8,331 bases of DNA from an uncultured Cellvibrio sp. (GTDB lineage: Bacteria > Pseudomonadota > Gammaproteobacteria > Pseudomonadales > Cellvibrionaceae), in contig CAMLRI010000067.1 of the NCBI GenBank assembly GCA_946482385.1, forward strand, positions 1 to 8,331. The letters are read 5' to 3'. Both the position numbers and the translations under genes were made by a program. The stretch's first letter is position 1; every line of letters starts with the position of its first letter. Under the pieces are notes generated by a model. It did not search any database. It saw nothing but the letters and a program-made list of their open reading frames with translations, and was not told the DNA's origin. Positions 6,544 to 8,331 of the stretch are shown here, piece by piece.

Positions 6544-8331
6544 ATGTGTGTACTGACCAATTTTTTGCGCCGCGCCAAATTTTTTTGCCGCTGGCTGATC
6601 GCCGGATGCGGGTGGTTGTTGGCCACAGCATCGGCCCAGGCAGCGGTGTGCAGTTATGTCATCAGCAATGAATGGAACAGCGGCTTAACCGCCACTATTA
6701 CGATTGCCAATAACACCAGCAGCCCCATTCAGGGCTGGAGCTTGAATTGGGGTTATAGCAACAACAGTATTAGCAATAGTTGGAATGCCGCTATCAGTGG
6801 CAGCAACCCCTACACAGCAGCCAACTTGAATTGGAATGGCAATATCGCTCCTGGCCAATCGGTAAGTTTTGGTGTGCAGCTGGATAAAAATGGCGGCAGC
6901 GCCGAAGTGCCGGAATTAATCGGCGCTATTTGCAATTCCGTGGCCAGTTCCAGCAGCAGTTTTTCATCGCTGCCTGCCAGTAGTTCCAGTGTGGCGACCA
7001 GCTCCAGTGCGATGAGCAGCTCGGCAATCAGTTCATCCGCCAATTCATCAATCAGCTCATCCAGCAGTTCGCTTGCCCTGGCAGAGCGCTGCAATTGGTA
7101 CGGCAGTTTTTATCCCCTGTGCGCGGCTACGGCATCTGGCTGGGGTTGGGAAAATCAGCAGAGCTGTATTTCCCGCAGCACCTGTGCCGCCCAGCCGGCG
7201 CCCTATGGCATTGTGGGTGCGGCATCCAGCGCCTCCTCCCTTAGTTCACTTGCCAGCAGCAGTTCATCGAGCAGCAGTTCGGCTATTAGCAATTCATCGA
7301 GCAGCAGCTCTGTGGCAGTTGCCAGTTTGAAAAGCCTGGCGAATTTTCCCATTGGCGTGGCGGTGAATGCCGGCAGCGAAACCAACAGCCTGCTCAATAG
7401 CAGTACCAGCGCGCAACAACAGGCCATAGTGCTGGCGCATTTCAACCAGCTGACTGCCGGCAACATTATGAAAATGAGTTACCTGCACCCGGCGGAAAAT
7501 ACCTACAACTTTGTACAGGCCGATGCACTGTTGGCTTTTGCCCAGGCCAATGGTTTAAGCCTGCATGGCCACACCTTGATTTGGCATTCCGATTACCAGG
7601 TGCCCAGCTGGATGAAAAATTACAGCGGCGATTGGTCGGCGATGCTCAAGGCCCATGTGCAAACCATTGCGGCGCATTTTGCCGGCAAGCTGCCCAGTTG
7701 GGATGTGGTGAATGAGGCCCTGGCGGAAAACGGCGATAGCAGCGCGGTGAACGGTTATCGCAATTCGATTTTTTATCAAAAACTCGGTGCGGCTTATATC
7801 GACCAGGCGTTTATTCATGCGCGCGCGGCCGATGCTTCCGCCGATCTTTATTACAACGATTACAACATCGAAACCAACAGCGCCAAAACTACCAATTTGC
7901 TCAACATGGTCGACGGCATGTTGGCGCGCGGCGTGCCTATTAATGGTGTGGGTTTTCAAATGCACGTGCTGCCGGATTGGCCGAGTATCGCCAATATCGA
8001 AGCGTCTTTCCGCGCGGTGGCGCAGCGCGGCTTGAAGGTAAAAATTACCGAGCTGGATGTGCGCGTTAACAATCCCTACAACTCATCGCTGCCGGTGTAC
8101 ACCAGCCTCACTGCCGCTGCGGCGGCAGCGCAAAAGCAGCGCTATTACCAAATCATCGCGGCCTATTTGCGCGCTGTGCCCGCGGCGCAGCGCGGCGGTA
8201 TTACGGTGTGGGGAATTTGGGATGCCGACAGCTGGCTTAACACCAGCAGCGCGCGGGAATTTCCGCTGTTGTTTGACGATAACTTCCAAGCCAAGCCAGC
8301 GCTGCAAGGTTTTGCCGATGCGCTGTTAGAA
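6544..8331 (+). CDS. Secreted GH10 endo-beta-1,4-xylanase with CBM2 and CBM10 (last residues outside window)
   Basis: The frame is open for 596 codons to the last base. Residues 1 to about 33 are a signal peptide (LRR and KFFCRW, then a hydrophobic core, then ASAQAA). A CBM2 (C36 to C130), a Ser-rich linker (131-181), a CBM10 (182-225), a second linker (226 to about 258) and a GH10 barrel (about 262 to the end) follow. The acid/base is E391 in WDVVNEAL and the nucleophile E503 in KITELDVRV. HGHTLIWH, YYNDYN, GVGFQMHV and GITVWGIWD are the family's substrate-binding motifs. GH10 enzymes cleave the xylan backbone with retention. The GH10 fold is essentially complete, so probably only a few residues are missing. 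Layout and sequence resemble C. japonicus Xyn10A/XynA and probably XynB, but it differs clearly from XynA as I remember it, so I give no symbol. It lies 227 bases downstream of cel6A in the same direction, across a terminator. Confidence 0.95.
   Translation, partial: MCVLTNFLRRAKFFCRWLIAGCGWLLATASAQAAVCSYVISNEWNSGLTATITIANNTSSPIQGWSLNWGYSNNSISNSWNAAISGSNPYTAANLNWNGNIAPGQSVSFGVQLDKNGGSAEVPELIGAICNSVASSSSSFSSLPASSSSVATSSSAMSSSAISSSANSSISSSSSSLALAERCNWYGSFYPLCAATASGWGWENQQSCISRSTCAAQPAPYGIVGAASSASSLSSLASSSSSSSSSAISNSSSSSSVAVASLKSLANFPIGVAVNAGSETNSLLNSSTSAQQQAIVLAHFNQLTAGNIMKMSYLHPAENTYNFVQADALLAFAQANGLSLHGHTLIWHSDYQVPSWMKNYSGDWSAMLKAHVQTIAAHFAGKLPSWDVVNEALAENGDSSAVNGYRNSIFYQKLGAAYIDQAFIHARAADASADLYYNDYNIETNSAKTTNLLNMVDGMLARGVPINGVGFQMHVLPDWPSIANIEASFRAVAQRGLKVKITELDVRVNNPYNSSLPVYTSLTAAAAAAQKQRYYQIIAAYLRAVPAAQRGGITVWGIWDADSWLNTSSAREFPLLFDDNFQAKPALQGFADALLE
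6646..6936 (+). other. CBM2 module of the xylanase
   Basis: Residues 35-131 are a CBM2a bounded by C36 and C130, with the three expected binding-face Trp at W44 (NEWNSG), W80 (NSWNAA) and W97 (LNWNGN). It is a close paralogue of the Cel6A CBM2 and predicts cellulose rather than xylan binding. Confidence 0.94.
7087..7218 (+). other. CBM10 module of the xylanase
   Basis: Residues 182-225 have the CNWYG start, GWGWEN core, four Cys (C183, PLC, SCI, STC) and PAPYGIVG end of CBM10. The linkers on both sides are Ser-rich but broken up by Ala, Val, Ile, Leu and Asn, unlike the pure Ser tract in Cel6A. Confidence 0.93.

Overview
The window looks like part of a plant cell wall degradation locus from a Cellvibrio-type gammaproteobacterium. 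The basis is the hallmark of that lineage: secreted glycoside hydrolases that carry a family 2 and a family 10 cellulose-binding module (CBM2, CBM10) joined by long serine-rich linkers. Three large genes occupy most of the window. All three encode secreted modular enzymes, and two of them run off the window ends.

Layout: (1) Positions 1-2770, minus strand, encode a GH74 xyloglucanase followed by a Ser linker, a CBM10 and a second Ser linker; its 3' end lies outside the window. (2) Positions 2771-4234 form an unusually long (1.46 kb), AT-rich divergent spacer with no convincing gene. It holds several inverted repeats, including a near-perfect LacI-type operator, and a leader with three consecutive hairpins before the next gene. 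(3) Positions 4235-6316, plus strand, encode a GH6 cellobiohydrolase (cel6A) ordered signal peptide-CBM2-linker-CBM10-poly-Ser linker-GH6. (4) Positions 6317-6543 hold three hairpins, the last a canonical intrinsic terminator only 32 bases before the next start codon. (5) Positions 6544-8331, plus strand, encode a GH10 endo-xylanase with the same signal peptide-CBM2-linker-CBM10-linker-catalytic plan; it is open to the last base and appears to lack only a few C-terminal residues.

Functionally the three enzymes address the polymers that lie together in plant walls: cellulose (GH6), the xyloglucan that coats it (GH74) and xylan (GH10). Sharing cellulose-binding modules would place all three on cellulose microfibrils. 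The divergent gly74/cel6A pair shares one spacer, so common control is plausible, and the palindromes in the spacer are the natural candidates for it. No known non-carbohydrate system (CRISPR, phage, IS element, toxin or defence gene) is visible. The most unusual material is the non-coding DNA: the palindrome-rich spacer, the structured cel6A leader and the terminator in front of the xylanase gene.
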